DNA of 64,000 nt from an uncultured Methanolobus sp. (lineage in GTDB: Archaea; Halobacteriota; Methanosarcinia; Methanosarcinales; Methanosarcinaceae). The notes under the pieces were generated by a model, which worked only from the letters and a program-made list of their open reading frames with translations, searched no databases and was not told where the DNA came from. Positions 8,495-17,358 of this stretch are shown here, piece after piece. How positions within the stretch are numbered: position 1 is the stretch's first letter; every line of letters starts with the position of its first letter. The stretch lies in contig NZ_OY762426.1 in the NCBI RefSeq assembly GCF_963665675.1, positions 930,001 to 994,000 on the forward strand, read 5' to 3'. The translations under genes were made by a program, and so were the position numbers.

Positions 8495-9488
8495 ACACCT
8501 TACGTATGCAGAATCAGGAGTAGACATCGAAAAGGAAGAAGTGACCATCAAGGCACTCACAAAGGGCATGAACTATAAGCGTGAGGGCCTGGGTGCTCCC
8601 TTAACAGGTATCGGTCACTATGCAGGACTCATTGATTTTGGTGAATATGCTCTTGCTCTTGCTACTGATGGTGTGGGTTCAAAAGTTCTCATTGCAAATG
8701 AGATGAAACGCTGGAACACAGTAGGTATAGACTGTATTGCAATGAATGTCAATGACCTTCTTGCAATAGGTGCGGAGCCTATTTCATTTGTGGACTATCT
8801 TGCACTTGAAAAACACGATGAGGATTTCGCCGCCCAGATAGGCGAGGGCTTAAGAAAGGGTGCCGAGATTTCCCGTATGTCTATAGTTGGTGGTGAGACC
8901 GCAACCCTTCCAGATATTATAAATGGTTTTGACCTTGCAGGGACCTGCCTTGGAATGGTCAAAAAGGAAAGTATTATCACAGGAGAAGAGGTTCAGCTTG
9001 GAGACGCAATTGTAGGTATTCCTGCTGACAGTGTTCACAGTAACGGATACACTCTTGTGAGAAATATCATGGAACAGTCATCTTACTCTTATCATGACAA
9101 GTTCCCATATAATGAATCCACAACCATTGGTGATGAGCTTCTGATCCCTACAAGGATCTATATGGAAGTTCTTGATGTTATCAAAGAATGCGATGTACAT
9201 GGCCTTGCTCATATTACAGGCAGTGGTCTGTTGAAACTCAGGAGGGTTACGGGTCTTGGATTTGATTTCTACGACCCGATCGAGCCAAATGACATTTTCA
9301 AGTTCCTTCAGGAAGAAGGTAATGTTGATGACTTTGAGATGTATAAAACCTTCAACATGGGAATGGGCTTTGTAATAATTTTACCTCAGGACCAGGCAGA
9401 GAAAGCTGCCAGCATGACTGGAGGTAAAGTTGTTGGTCGTATCACGGAAAAAGGTATTAAAGTTGGAGACCTTGTTGTTGCTGAATAA
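8484..9488 (+). CDS. purM: Phosphoribosylformylglycinamidine cyclo-ligase
   Basis: A 334-residue enzyme making AIR from FGAM with ATP in purine synthesis. Family landmarks are TYAESGVDIEKEE at the N-terminus, LATDGVGSKV, CIAMNVNDLLAIGAEP and SIVGGETATLPD, plus GIPADSVHSNGYTLVR in the second half. The start at 8484 (MKDKHLTYAESG) has AGGGG upstream; the longer reading from 8454 adds ten residues from inside lysC. It is coupled to lysC by overlap, and a small unknown gene follows after 15 nt, so the three probably form one transcript. Confidence 0.95.
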   Translation: MKDKHLTYAESGVDIEKEEVTIKALTKGMNYKREGLGAPLTGIGHYAGLIDFGEYALALATDGVGSKVLIANEMKRWNTVGIDCIAMNVNDLLAIGAEPISFVDYLALEKHDEDFAAQIGEGLRKGAEISRMSIVGGETATLPDIINGFDLAGTCLGMVKKESIITGEEVQLGDAIVGIPADSVHSNGYTLVRNIMEQSSYSYHDKFPYNESTTIGDELLIPTRIYMEVLDVIKECDVHGLAHITGSGLLKLRRVTGLGFDFYDPIEPNDIFKFLQEEGNVDDFEMYKTFNMGMGFVIILPQDQAEKAASMTGGKVVGRITEKGIKVGDLVVAE

Positions 9489-9503
9489 TCAGTAGGTATT
9501 ATC

Positions 9504-9782
9504 ATGGCCTGTATCAATGACATTCCCTTTGAAATCCTCCGGAAAGGAGTCACTCCTGCACAGTCCGAAAATCTTATTCAGGAAAAGTCAGATACAGTTT
9601 ACCATGTGCCTGGCGGTTACAGGCTGCGTGGTGTGGCACTGATGGGTGATAATGTCCCGGTGGGCATAAAGGGGGATGAGGTAATCTTCCAGTTCATCAA
9701 GCCATGTTTTGGTATTTTTGTTCTCAGGGTCGCTGATGCTAAAGATATTGCAGAGCAACTTGAGAAGGATTTTAAAAAGTAG
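9504..9782 (+). CDS. Conserved small methanogen protein (possibly DUF1894)
   Basis: A 92-residue soluble alpha/beta protein starting MACINDIPFEILRKGVT, with GTAGGT about 7 nt upstream. The central GGYRLRGVALMGDNVPVGIKG looks like a compact beta domain. No catalytic motif or metal cluster is evident. It resembles small methanogen-restricted proteins such as those grouped as DUF1894, but I have not verified this. It lies 15 nt after purM on the same strand and is probably co-transcribed. Confidence 0.6.
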   Translation: MACINDIPFEILRKGVTPAQSENLIQEKSDTVYHVPGGYRLRGVALMGDNVPVGIKGDEVIFQFIKPCFGIFVLRVADAKDIAEQLEKDFKK

Positions 9783-9814
9783 ATTTCAATTACAGTTATA
9801 AGTGTGATTATAAC

Positions 9815-10381
9815 TTACAATTTGCTCTTTTTTGCAGTTTCAATTATCCATTTAAAGAATTCCCCGGAAGGGAACTCATGGATTGTTGTGGCAATTATCC
9901 TTCCTTCTCCCAGTTTTTTTACTACCATCAGGGGCTTTCCTTCATCGCTTCTGAATATGACTTCTCCATCTGTTTTTGTGAAGTAGCCATCAAATTCGAT
10001 TTCGGAATCTTCATTTTCTACAAGACATTGGGCTTCATGGTCCTTGTCTTTGCAAATATGGGTGACCTGGTATTCTTGCCTGTATTCAAGTTCAATTGGC
10101 AGCCATTTGTAGTCATATTTGGGAATGGCCGGACTGAATATCACAAGGTTTCCTCCTCCGATTACAAATTTTTTAAAGCTTTTAGCATTTCTCTCAATGC
10201 CAGGTAATATGCTGGTATAAGCTTTATTTGCAAATCCTGTGGGAATTACAACACATTTGCATGGGGAAATGAAAGGCGTACCAATTGAATCGGATACAAT
10301 TCTCTGGCATTTTATATCATGCTCTTTGAACAGTTTTTCGAACAACAATGGATTGTCCCATATAAGCATTACCTCGGGCAT
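9815..10381 (-). CDS. Conserved hypothetical protein, amidotransferase-like fold
   Basis: A 188-residue cytoplasmic protein, MPEVMLIWDNPLLFEKLFKEHDIKCQ. Alternating hydrophobic strands, FVIGGGNLVIFSP and a terminal GEGRIIATTIHEF resemble the class-I amidotransferase/ThuA-like flavodoxin fold. The catalytic Cys-His-Glu triad is not evident. It has no Shine-Dalgarno sequence; an AATAATTAAAG element about 28 nt upstream would suit a leaderless transcript. It converges with the purM operon. The function is unknown. Confidence 0.55.
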   Translation of the reverse strand: MPEVMLIWDNPLLFEKLFKEHDIKCQRIVSDSIGTPFISPCKCVVIPTGFANKAYTSILPGIERNAKSFKKFVIGGGNLVIFSPAIPKYDYKWLPIELEYRQEYQVTHICKDKDHEAQCLVENEDSEIEFDGYFTKTDGEVIFRSDEGKPLMVVKKLGEGRIIATTIHEFPSGEFFKWIIETAKKSKL

Positions 10382-10536
10382 GGTGGTTGATAGTAGCTGC
10401 TGCTTTAATTATTTTCTGTCTCATCTTATTGAATTCAGGTTATACTGTTGAATTTCAACAGTATTCATTAGATTTAATATATCATCTAGTTGAATATATG
10501 TATTACATACCTTCATTATGTGTACAATTAATGCGG

Positions 10537-10597
10537 GTTAGGGAGTGGGGCCCTAACAAACCTGCGGCTCTTTCAGAGATATAAAAAAGGAAAAAAG
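10537..10597 (-). terminator. Probable terminator of the mtr operon
   Basis: Downstream of mtrH on the minus strand come two T-runs (within 10582-10597), the usual archaeal poly-U signal. They are followed by an inverted repeat GTTAGGG/CCCTAAC at 10537-10557. Either or both could end the mtr transcript. Confidence 0.5.
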
Positions 10598-10607
10598 TGC
10601 TGGCTGT

Positions 10608-11564
10608 TTAAACCAGCTTGTTGATTGGGTGGTTCTCGTCCATGATCTCAAGGCCGAGTTCCTTTGCGGTTTCTGCAAGCATAATGTCAACCATTGCTGT
10701 TGCAGGGAATACTTTGTCAGTGTTCTCGATAGGACCAAAGAGCTGGAAGTTTGAACCGAGTACCTGTGGGACAAGGTTTGTTCCAATATCAGCTGGCATA
10801 TAGATTGCCTGCTTCTCTTCTCTGGTTTCAAACTGCTTTTTGTATGCCTTCATCCAGTCCCATGCGGAAGCCATGTTGTGGTACCCTCCACCAACAGGAA
10901 GTCCGAGGTGTCCCTTAATAGCAATGACTGCTCTCATGGATGCACCGGAACCTGCTCCGAGTGGGGTTGCTGCTACATCGATAAGTGGCTTTGTGATTCC
11001 ACATTCCTTTGAGATCTCAAGCATACCTTTCTCCTGACCGGTACCACCTGATTCAAGGATCTCAAGCTTTCCTTTTACACTTGGGTCTGTTGCGTTGAAT
11101 GCAAGCACAATGGATGCAGTGATGTCACTTTCCCTGATTGCCTCGATCTCGTCAGCGTGAACACTGGCGTTGATGGAGTTGTAGATAGCTCTGTCAGCTA
11201 CACCGATCTCTGTTACGTACTCTGCTGCTGCTGCACGAACGTCACCAGCGGATGAGTCGATAAGGAATGGTGTCTTGTCATCAATTTCTACGAACCAGTC
11301 AATGTACTTCTTGATTGCTTCCGGGGTTTCTCCGACAATCTGGTTTACGATTGGGTTTCCTGTAACTTCACCCATGTCAACCATTCCCTGCCAGAGTTTG
11401 TTTGCAGCATCTACATCGAAGACACCCTTGTCTTCATCAGTCACGATCTTGTGCCTGTTGTAGAACATTGTTCCTATAAGCACTGTAGGATACTGTCCGG
11501 GCTGGCCACCAAACTTGACGCCGCCGACATCGTATACCTCTTGTTTCTTGTCAAATTTGAACAT
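10608..11564 (-). CDS. mtrH: Tetrahydromethanopterin S-methyltransferase subunit H
   Basis: A 318-residue soluble TIM-barrel subunit that transfers the methyl group from methyl-tetrahydro(sarcina)pterin to the Co(I) cobamide on MtrA. Typical segments are MFKFDKKQEVYDVGGVKFGG, PVLIGTMFYNRHKI-like PTVLIGTMFYNRHKI, DSSAGDVRAAAAEYV and GGGYHNMASAWDW. It is the last gene of the operon, 17 nt after mtrG, with a plausible GAGGTT ribosome site. Length and order match Methanosarcinales operons. It is loosely membrane-associated through the rest of the complex. Confidence 0.97.
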   Translation of the reverse strand: MFKFDKKQEVYDVGGVKFGGQPGQYPTVLIGTMFYNRHKIVTDEDKGVFDVDAANKLWQGMVDMGEVTGNPIVNQIVGETPEAIKKYIDWFVEIDDKTPFLIDSSAGDVRAAAAEYVTEIGVADRAIYNSINASVHADEIEAIRESDITASIVLAFNATDPSVKGKLEILESGGTGQEKGMLEISKECGITKPLIDVAATPLGAGSGASMRAVIAIKGHLGLPVGGGYHNMASAWDWMKAYKKQFETREEKQAIYMPADIGTNLVPQVLGSNFQLFGPIENTDKVFPATAMVDIMLAETAKELGLEIMDENHPINKLV

Positions 11565-11581
11565 ATGAATAACCTCTTTAT

Positions 11582-11818
11582 TTAAATACCGAGCATAGGT
11601 GCAAGGAACAGTGCATAAAGCAGGAACATGATTATTCCGGCAACAGCTCCATAAAGTATTCCTATGTCTCTTCCAACTTTCTTACCAATGCGCTGTGCAA
11701 CTTCACTGTTTACGAACTCAATCTTCTCATCAATCTTGTTGAGCTTATCAAGTACTGCCTGGAAGTCTTCAGGGTCAGTGACCACACTTGGTACTCTGTC
11801 GCTTCTATCTTCGGTCAT
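11582..11818 (-). CDS. mtrG: Tetrahydromethanopterin S-methyltransferase subunit G
   Basis: A 78-residue subunit with a cytoplasmic helical N-terminal region (KLNKIDEKIEFVNSEVAQRIG) and one C-terminal transmembrane helix (about residues 54-75). It belongs to the Mtr membrane complex that couples methyl transfer to Na+ export. It lies between mtrF (1-nt gap) and mtrH, the invariant order. Small size and single helix fit the family. Confidence 0.95.
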   Translation of the reverse strand: MTEDRSDRVPSVVTDPEDFQAVLDKLNKIDEKIEFVNSEVAQRIGKKVGRDIGILYGAVAGIIMFLLYALFLAPMLGI

Positions 11819-11819
11819 T

Positions 11820-12047
11820 TTACATCACCTTCCAAGCGAACATAGGGATGATAACTACCATTACGATTGCAAATAGGAATCCTGCAATAAATCCAGCTAC
11901 ACCTGTTGCGGAAACACCAGAGTCAAGTTTCTGGTTCCTTGCAATGAGCTGGGCTCTGTAACGGATATCCTCGACTACAGCCTCAATGGGTCCCATTTGT
12001 GGGGTAATTACCATTGGTACGCCTTTTCCATATTCTTCTTCTGCCAT
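11820..12047 (-). CDS. mtrF: Tetrahydromethanopterin S-methyltransferase subunit F
   Basis: A 75-residue subunit. The N-terminal segment [29 protein letters not shown] is a family signature and is followed by one transmembrane helix near the C-terminus. MtrF resembles the N-terminal part of MtrA-associated subunits and stabilises the membrane stalk. One-nucleotide gaps to mtrA and mtrG show tight operon packing. Confidence 0.95.
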   Translation of the reverse strand: MAEEEYGKGVPMVITPQMGPIEAVVEDIRYRAQLIARNQKLDSGVSATGVAGFIAGFLFAIVMVVIIPMFAWKVM

Positions 12048-12048
12048 A

Positions 12049-12777
12049 TTACTGACCTCCGAACAATAGCATTCCCAGAAGTGACAATGTGATTGCTAAA
12101 CCGATCATTATGCCCTCTACCTTTCCTGCGTGTACCCCGGAGTGGAATTTGTTGAGGTTACCGATTGCCATCATTTCCTTGTTGATGCTCAGTATCCTGC
12201 TCCTGACGGTTGCAAGTTCAGCTGCCATTGGCTTAAGTCCGCCAGCTTCGTTTTCATCGTCTCCGCCGCCATCTCCTACTTCAAGTACCATTGGATCCGC
12301 ATCGAAAGCTCCCGGGTCCTTTGCTGCATATTCCTTGATCTTTCCGGTAATTGCACCCATGTCCTCCGTACCAATCAAATTGATACATTCGACCTGTTCC
12401 TGGAATCTTGCAATTGCCTCTTCTGAAAGGTTCTCTACGTAGGGAATAGCACCTGATGCACCGACGATCCTGTTGTCTTTGACACCATTTTCATGGATCT
12501 TGACAATTGCTTCACCGGTAATGTGGCCCTTTACTTCAGAACCTGTTACAATGAGGAATCTGATATTAGGATTTGATATTACGTGTGCAACTACTTTCTC
12601 AAGACCAAGGTTCTCTGTCTTACATGGACCTGTCAGACATGCGCCTGCATCCAGTTGTGGACCTGCTTCAAGGTGTGAACCACATGTTACGACTGCAACA
12701 CAGTTGTTGACATCGCCAACATCGTATTCACCTTTAAGTATTGGCCATCCGACTGCTGGTTCTCTTTTGTCTGCCAT
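12049..12777 (-). CDS. mtrA: Tetrahydromethanopterin S-methyltransferase subunit A, cobamide-binding
   Basis: A 242-residue corrinoid subunit. The cytoplasmic domain (about 1-170) binds 5-hydroxybenzimidazolyl cobamide; [18 protein letters not shown] contains the expected lower-ligand histidine at residue 85. An acidic Gly/Asp linker (about 168-178) leads to a helical stretch and a single C-terminal transmembrane anchor. The protein carries the methyl group between MtrH and the coenzyme-M site. It sits centrally in the operon with 1-nt spacing on each side. Confidence 0.97.
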   Translation of the reverse strand: MADKREPAVGWPILKGEYDVGDVNNCVAVVTCGSHLEAGPQLDAGACLTGPCKTENLGLEKVVAHVISNPNIRFLIVTGSEVKGHITGEAIVKIHENGVKDNRIVGASGAIPYVENLSEEAIARFQEQVECINLIGTEDMGAITGKIKEYAAKDPGAFDADPMVLEVGDGGGDDENEAGGLKPMAAELATVRSRILSINKEMMAIGNLNKFHSGVHAGKVEGIMIGLAITLSLLGMLLFGGQ

Positions 12778-12778
12778 C

Positions 12779-13096
12779 TTAGATCACCATCTTTAATGCG
12801 CTCATGACCAGAAGCATAATTCCTGCAACAGCAAGACCTACTACTACACCGTAGAATGTGTTGCCATAGAAACCTGCGCTGTATGAAGTATTTTCACGTC
12901 CTTCAAATGTATTGAGGAGTGGTTTGCTTGGTGCCAGCGAGTTGATGAGGTCATCGGCTATTTTGTCAAGTTCATCGAGCTGTTCCATTATAGGGTCCAT
13001 TGAATACTGGATTATATCTTCCCTTTCTTCTGCAAGAAGTGAGGTTAGTGGGTCCAGTACAAGGTGTGCCTCAGGGGCTGCGTGTACCATACTCAT
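12779..13096 (-). CDS. mtrB: Tetrahydromethanopterin S-methyltransferase subunit B
   Basis: A 105-residue subunit with a soluble helical N-terminal portion ([22 protein letters not shown]) and one transmembrane helix near the C-terminus (about 80-102). The start overlaps the end of mtrC by 4 nt. It is part of the membrane sector of Mtr. Size and order are standard. Confidence 0.96.
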   Translation of the reverse strand: MSMVHAAPEAHLVLDPLTSLLAEEREDIIQYSMDPIMEQLDELDKIADDLINSLAPSKPLLNTFEGRENTSYSAGFYGNTFYGVVVGLAVAGIMLLVMSALKMVI

Positions 13097-13902
13097 TCCA
13101 ATTCCTCCTTAGAAGGCAACAGACCTGTTCCGACAACAGCATATGCGTCTCTCTTTACACGGTCGTAATATCCGCTGAAACCTACATACCATATTGCAAG
13201 TCCAATGAGAATTGTAAGTGCGCCTGATGCACCTTCGTTGACGGTTGCTACAATTCCTGCAACTATCATTGCAATTGCACCCTTTTCAAGTCCAAGCATA
13301 AGTGTTCTGTCCTGTGTCTCATCCGGACCAAGACATGCGTTGAATGGGTGAAGGATTGCAAGACCACCTGCTATGAAAATCACTGCAATGTATCCGGTAG
13401 AGATTACCTGGGTAAGTACAGTATCAAATTCAAAAGTTCCTGTCATTGCGATTGCAAGTCCGATAATGGTTATTGTACCTGCTGTTGCGATCTCTGTCAT
13501 GGATACTTCCATGATAGGAATGCCCATGCTAAGTATCTTGTTTGCGAGTACACCGATCATAAGACCAATGATTGCTGCTACGATCAATGCGATTACTGGT
13601 CCTGCAACACCGCCTACTGCAAGGCCGAATGTTGCTGCGATAACTCCAGTACCCAGCGCAAGCATACCAATTGAAGGTACTCCCGTACCAAGACCGTAAC
13701 TTGCTACTCTTCTAACTGCTGCTGCGCCCCATATCATTCCGCATATTGCGCCAAGGGCACCGATGAAGGACATATACTGGCCGACCATACCTACAAGGAA
13801 GTATGCTCCGTATATTCCTATAAGTCCGCCTAATACTCCGAAGGCGATAATTTTGTTCTGTGGAATTGCCTCTGCGGCTGCTCCACTTCCACCTGCTGAC
13901 AT
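13093..13902 (-). CDS. mtrC: Tetrahydromethanopterin S-methyltransferase subunit C
   Basis: A 269-residue integral membrane protein with about seven hydrophobic helices. With MtrD and MtrE it forms the membrane part through which Na+ is thought to move. It starts [17 protein letters not shown] directly after the mtrD stop and has an SD-like GGAGGT just upstream. The C-terminal cytoplasmic tail ends LLPSKEELE. Confidence 0.96.
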   Translation of the reverse strand: MSAGGSGAAAEAIPQNKIIAFGVLGGLIGIYGAYFLVGMVGQYMSFIGALGAICGMIWGAAAVRRVASYGLGTGVPSIGMLALGTGVIAATFGLAVGGVAGPVIALIVAAIIGLMIGVLANKILSMGIPIMEVSMTEIATAGTITIIGLAIAMTGTFEFDTVLTQVISTGYIAVIFIAGGLAILHPFNACLGPDETQDRTLMLGLEKGAIAMIVAGIVATVNEGASGALTILIGLAIWYVGFSGYYDRVKRDAYAVVGTGLLPSKEELE

Positions 13903-14667
13903 TTACAGACCTCCTATTGCAAGTACACCGAAAAGTGCACAGAAGAATGTTGCTATAAGGGATGCAAGAACTGCCTTTGGGAATCTCTTGAACTTAGGGT
14001 CGTGGAAACCTTCGATAGTTCCTCCAATGTTATAGGATGGAATTACTGCGTTCACAAAGAAGATACCTACTGCGAAAACACTGGCAATACCAACAAGGTC
14101 TGGGAGTGGGAGTCCGTTCTCAACGCTCATAAGTGCATAGTATACGACTGAACCGCCGATACCACCAAGGGCACCACCGATGACACCACTTACAAATGAT
14201 ACTGTTGGAAGTCCGTGACCTTCAGTACCCTGTGAGACGTAGAGGTCCTGTCTGTCCTTTGTAATCGGGTCGTACTTTACCTTTGCTGATGCTGGAGGAC
14301 ATCCGACACCATATACGTAAACCCATGTTCCTACGATCATTGTTACAGCCATCATGATCATTGCACCGGCTGCACCAGATGCAATTACAAGTGCTGCCTT
14401 TAGCACTTCATCAACTATGCCAGGTTGAATAATAAGTCCTATATCGTTAGTAACCTGCATCATAGAACCTGCTGTTACAAGGCCAGTAAGACCTGCACCA
14501 GCTGCGAGCTGTACGGTACCTGTGCCGATACCTGTTGCCTGTGCCATAGCTGCCGGAGCACCACCTACTGGTACAAAGTGAACACTCCACGAAATGAGTG
14601 CTCCACCTAATGTGATAGCTATCACATAGACAATATTTGTCATTAAAATTCCTGCTACATCAATCAT
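13903..14667 (-). CDS. mtrD: Tetrahydromethanopterin S-methyltransferase subunit D
   Basis: A 254-residue integral membrane protein with about six helices and a cytoplasmic loop KVKYDPITKDRQDLYVSQGTE (split here only for description). It is one of the MtrCDE trio of the Na+-translocating sector. The start overlaps the mtrE stop by 4 nt, and mtrC follows without a gap. Confidence 0.96.
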   Translation of the reverse strand: MIDVAGILMTNIVYVIAITLGGALISWSVHFVPVGGAPAAMAQATGIGTGTVQLAAGAGLTGLVTAGSMMQVTNDIGLIIQPGIVDEVLKAALVIASGAAGAMIMMAVTMIVGTWVYVYGVGCPPASAKVKYDPITKDRQDLYVSQGTEGHGLPTVSFVSGVIGGALGGIGGSVVYYALMSVENGLPLPDLVGIASVFAVGIFFVNAVIPSYNIGGTIEGFHDPKFKRFPKAVLASLIATFFCALFGVLAIGGL

Positions 14668-15578
14668 GCAGCCACCTCTGCTTCTGCCTCATCTTCTTTG
14701 TATGGTCCATATGCAGCGCGGGCAGCAACTTCCATGTTTCTGTTCCATAATATCAAAATAAGTACAATAATTATTCCAGCGAGGACTGAAACCCAGCCAA
14801 TAGCATATCCTTTTGTAGCGTCGAACACAGTTGTGATCCAGCCACTGAGGAATACGGTCATACCAAAAGCAAGACCTGTAACAGGTCCACCGAATTTTGC
14901 ACAGAACCATGAATTGTCGATACCATTTCTAAGACCGGATTCTGCTTTTCTCACGATATTACCGGAGTTTGCAGCGTTAAGGCCTGATCCATATTCGACA
15001 TTCTGGAACTGTCTTTCTGCACCGTAGTGTACATCACCTGTTGATGATCCAATTGCACCAACTGTAATTCCCCAAATGAATGCCAGAAGTGGCAGTGGGA
15101 ATGGGTGTGCCAGAACGGTTGCCATAAGATAGGATACCACTAAAATACAGAATGTTGTGATAAATGCATATCCCATGATAACCGGCAAGTGACTTCTAAT
15201 CACATCAAGATAAACTGGTTGTTTGAAACGTTTCTGACTTGCTGATCTGCCCATGTATGCAGTAGTTGAATAAGTGCCGTGTATTGCTGCAGCTACAATT
15301 GCTCCAATAACAAGTGCTAAGGCAGCGGATGCACCAGTGCTGATCAGTACGGATGCGGTTGTACCTCCGACGGCACATATAAGTGCATTTGATGGCGGTT
15401 CACCAGAAACAGCTTTACTATGTATCCTGTGCGGATACATCATCTGGGGCGCTAACTGCACTTGAGAGTTTGGGTTACTCTGTGACCCTACATCTGATTC
15501 AAGGTCTTCAGAGGCTCCTGCAATAGTTGCAGCGGCTCCCATAAGTGCCAGTACGCCCATGCCTGTGAGCGGTTCCAT
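14664..15578 (-). CDS. mtrE: Tetrahydromethanopterin S-methyltransferase subunit E
   Basis: A 304-residue membrane subunit that opens the mtr operon. MEPLTGMGVLALMGAAATIAG is the N-terminal helix; a cytoplasmic region (GSQSNPNSQVQLAPQMMYPH) and further helices follow. A very strong GGAGGA ribosome site lies 8 nt upstream, in keeping with high expression. MtrE is implicated in forming the Na+ and coenzyme-M site with MtrC and MtrD. Mtr provides one of the two ion-motive steps of methanogenesis, or runs in reverse during methyl oxidation in methylotrophs. Confidence 0.97.
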   Translation of the reverse strand: MEPLTGMGVLALMGAAATIAGASEDLESDVGSQSNPNSQVQLAPQMMYPHRIHSKAVSGEPPSNALICAVGGTTASVLISTGASAALALVIGAIVAAAIHGTYSTTAYMGRSASQKRFKQPVYLDVIRSHLPVIMGYAFITTFCILVVSYLMATVLAHPFPLPLLAFIWGITVGAIGSSTGDVHYGAERQFQNVEYGSGLNAANSGNIVRKAESGLRNGIDNSWFCAKFGGPVTGLAFGMTVFLSGWITTVFDATKGYAIGWVSVLAGIIIVLILILWNRNMEVAARAAYGPYKEDEAEAEVAA

Positions 15579-15699
15579 TCACATTTCCTCCTTTTTTGCG
15601 TTATATTAAATTAGCGTAAATCGTGCCAAAATTACAATATTTGAGTTTAAATGTTTTATCATAATTGATATGGCGTAGACTAACGTCAGGTGGTTTGCA

Positions 15700-15710
15700 T
15701 TATATTAAAT
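15700..15710 (-). promoter_or_regulatory. Candidate mtr operon promoter element
   Basis: The 257-nt gap before mtrE contains TTATATTAAA twice, at 15601-15610 and 15700-15709. On the minus strand the distal copy reads ATTTAATATAA, a good box A. It would give a leader of around 100 nt. The proximal copy abuts the ribosome site and is less likely to be a promoter. Confidence 0.4.
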
Positions 15711-15835
15711 ACTTCTTAAACCTTTCGAATGGAACAAGCCAAAATACGGGTCTTTTTGCCGTTACCAGTTAAAAAAATTCCGATAGCAACAAACGGTAAT
15801 AATATATATTTCAAAAAATGCTGATGAGCAGGATT

Positions 15836-16222
15836 TTATTCCTTGCGCAGGAAGTTAAGTATATATATGTCCGGTCTTGGCTTTTTACCGGTGCCCCTGG
15901 CAAAATCCATGTAACACCTGTTGCATAGCAATCTGCTGTTAAGTGATGCCACTTCTGCCGTACCCGGCACAAGTCTTGCAAACAGGAAAGAAGGTTCTAC
16001 CTCCAGATTCTCGGAAGTCTTTTTCAGATACTCATTAATATGTTCCTCAAAGATCTCCAGATCATCATACTGTAATCCTCTGGTATTAATTGTCAGGCCC
16101 TTGCATCCGCATGGAAGGGCAAAAGCATCCATTTCAATAAGGAATACCGGCTTTGCGAGTAGGTTTCTTAGATTGTTCTCAAGTTCACCACGGTTCTTTG
16201 CCAGTGTATCTATAATTGTCAT
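15836..16222 (-). CDS. Small Cys-rich protein upstream of mtr, unknown function
   Basis: A 128-residue soluble protein. The start at 16222 (MTIIDTLAKNRGELE) is fixed by GGAGAG 6 nt upstream; the longer reading from 16240 would translate that ribosome site. Two cysteine pairs, PCGCKG (about residue 37) and CNRCYMDFARGTGKKP (about 100), could bind Zn or an Fe-S cluster. It follows the U32-family gene after 26 nt on the same strand and lies about 260 nt upstream of mtrE, also on the same strand. That placement suggests a link to Mtr or to anaerobic Fe-S metabolism, but I do not recognise the family. A small Mtr-associated protein called MtrI has been described in Methanosarcina; I cannot say whether this is it. 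Confidence 0.6.
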   Translation of the reverse strand: MTIIDTLAKNRGELENNLRNLLAKPVFLIEMDAFALPCGCKGLTINTRGLQYDDLEIFEEHINEYLKKTSENLEVEPSFLFARLVPGTAEVASLNSRLLCNRCYMDFARGTGKKPRPDIYILNFLRKE

Positions 16223-16248
16223 AATTACTCTCCTTCGCATTAAGACGT

Positions 16249-17268
16249 TTAAGATTTAAGGGGTTTTAGTATATTCCCGCATCCATCTGCAGTATATACT
16301 TTGATTATCTTCTCTGCAAGCCTTTTACAATATCCGCATTTGCTACATACTCTACTGCATTGTTTCCACTGGTTGATGGCACCATCAAGCTCTTTGTTAG
16401 GAATATAGAACAGGTCGCGGATATCCCTCGGACAATCAAGCAGGTCCATAAGGTTGCCATCGTATGACTCATTTGCATAAGCCTGCACATTGTTAAGTAT
16501 CCAGTTAGGGAAGTGTGTCCTTCCTCCGATCTTGAAAGTATCTGTAATGTGTTTGTATTCTTTCAGGTCTTCAGGCCTTATCCATGGAGACTTGATAAGT
16601 TGCTGAGGGTCACTGATCCGGAGTGATAGGCACTTGTAGTAATAATAATCATCCAGAACATTCAGTTTTGGTCCCGGGCCATTGGCATGGGAAAAGAAAT
16701 TGAAATGCGCATATCTGAACGGACACTGGTAAAGACAACCTTCGTTTACCAGAAGTTTCAGGTCACAGGACACAGAATCTCTTATTGCTTCAAGTTTTTC
16801 AAAATCCCTGTTAATCACAGGATCTATTACTATAGTGTCAGCACCAAGTTGTTCATAGAACTCAGCCTTTTGCGGAGAATCCACAAAGGAAAGTACTGAA
16901 ACAACGACTTCCATGCCAAAATCTTTTGATAGCATTTCTATAAAATAAGGTTCGGCAACAGTTACTGCATCAACACCGATGTTATGGAGCTGTGTAAAAT
17001 ACCAGTTAACCCTGTTATATCCTTCAGGGGTAAGGTGCTGGCCACCCATGCATGAACTGTTCAGAACCACTTCCATTTTCACATTATCTTCATGGGCACG
17101 CGCTGTCTGCTCGGCAATCTCTTCAAGTCCCGGCGAACTGAGGTTAGTTCTCCCGGTACCCACATAATCAGGTGTGCCTGCCATGTAGATCCCATAGATG
17201 TCTTTGGAACCCGTAAGCAGTTCCTCAAGTGCTTCAAGATGTCCTACGTGTGGCGCATACAGTTTCAT
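16249..17268 (-). CDS. Peptidase-U32-family Fe-S protein
   Basis: A 339-residue protein beginning MKLYAPHVGHLEALEELL, the usual U32 opening. The in-frame extension to 17352 adds 28 atypical residues and would leave only 6 nt to the divergent gene, so I prefer 17268. The family-conserved CLYQCPFRYAHFNFFSH (about residue 180) and the C-terminal CSRVCSKCGYC supply Fe-S ligands. Despite the name, many U32 members are O2-independent hydroxylation or RNA/quinone modification proteins rather than peptidases. It is paired with the following Cys-rich small gene. The substrate is unknown. Confidence 0.75.
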   Translation of the reverse strand: MKLYAPHVGHLEALEELLTGSKDIYGIYMAGTPDYVGTGRTNLSSPGLEEIAEQTARAHEDNVKMEVVLNSSCMGGQHLTPEGYNRVNWYFTQLHNIGVDAVTVAEPYFIEMLSKDFGMEVVVSVLSFVDSPQKAEFYEQLGADTIVIDPVINRDFEKLEAIRDSVSCDLKLLVNEGCLYQCPFRYAHFNFFSHANGPGPKLNVLDDYYYYKCLSLRISDPQQLIKSPWIRPEDLKEYKHITDTFKIGGRTHFPNWILNNVQAYANESYDGNLMDLLDCPRDIRDLFYIPNKELDGAINQWKQCSRVCSKCGYCKRLAEKIIKVYTADGCGNILKPLKS

Positions 17269-17358
17269 TGCTTTGCTGGTGCCCTTTAATTTAGATAAGT
17301 ATTTTGGTTCCCTGCAAAAAGCAAAAACCTTATCATTTACTACACTGACCAATAATCT

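Noticed and set aside
16687..16899. 70-codon plus-strand ORF
   Set aside because: It is the antisense shadow of the U32-family gene and has no ribosome site.
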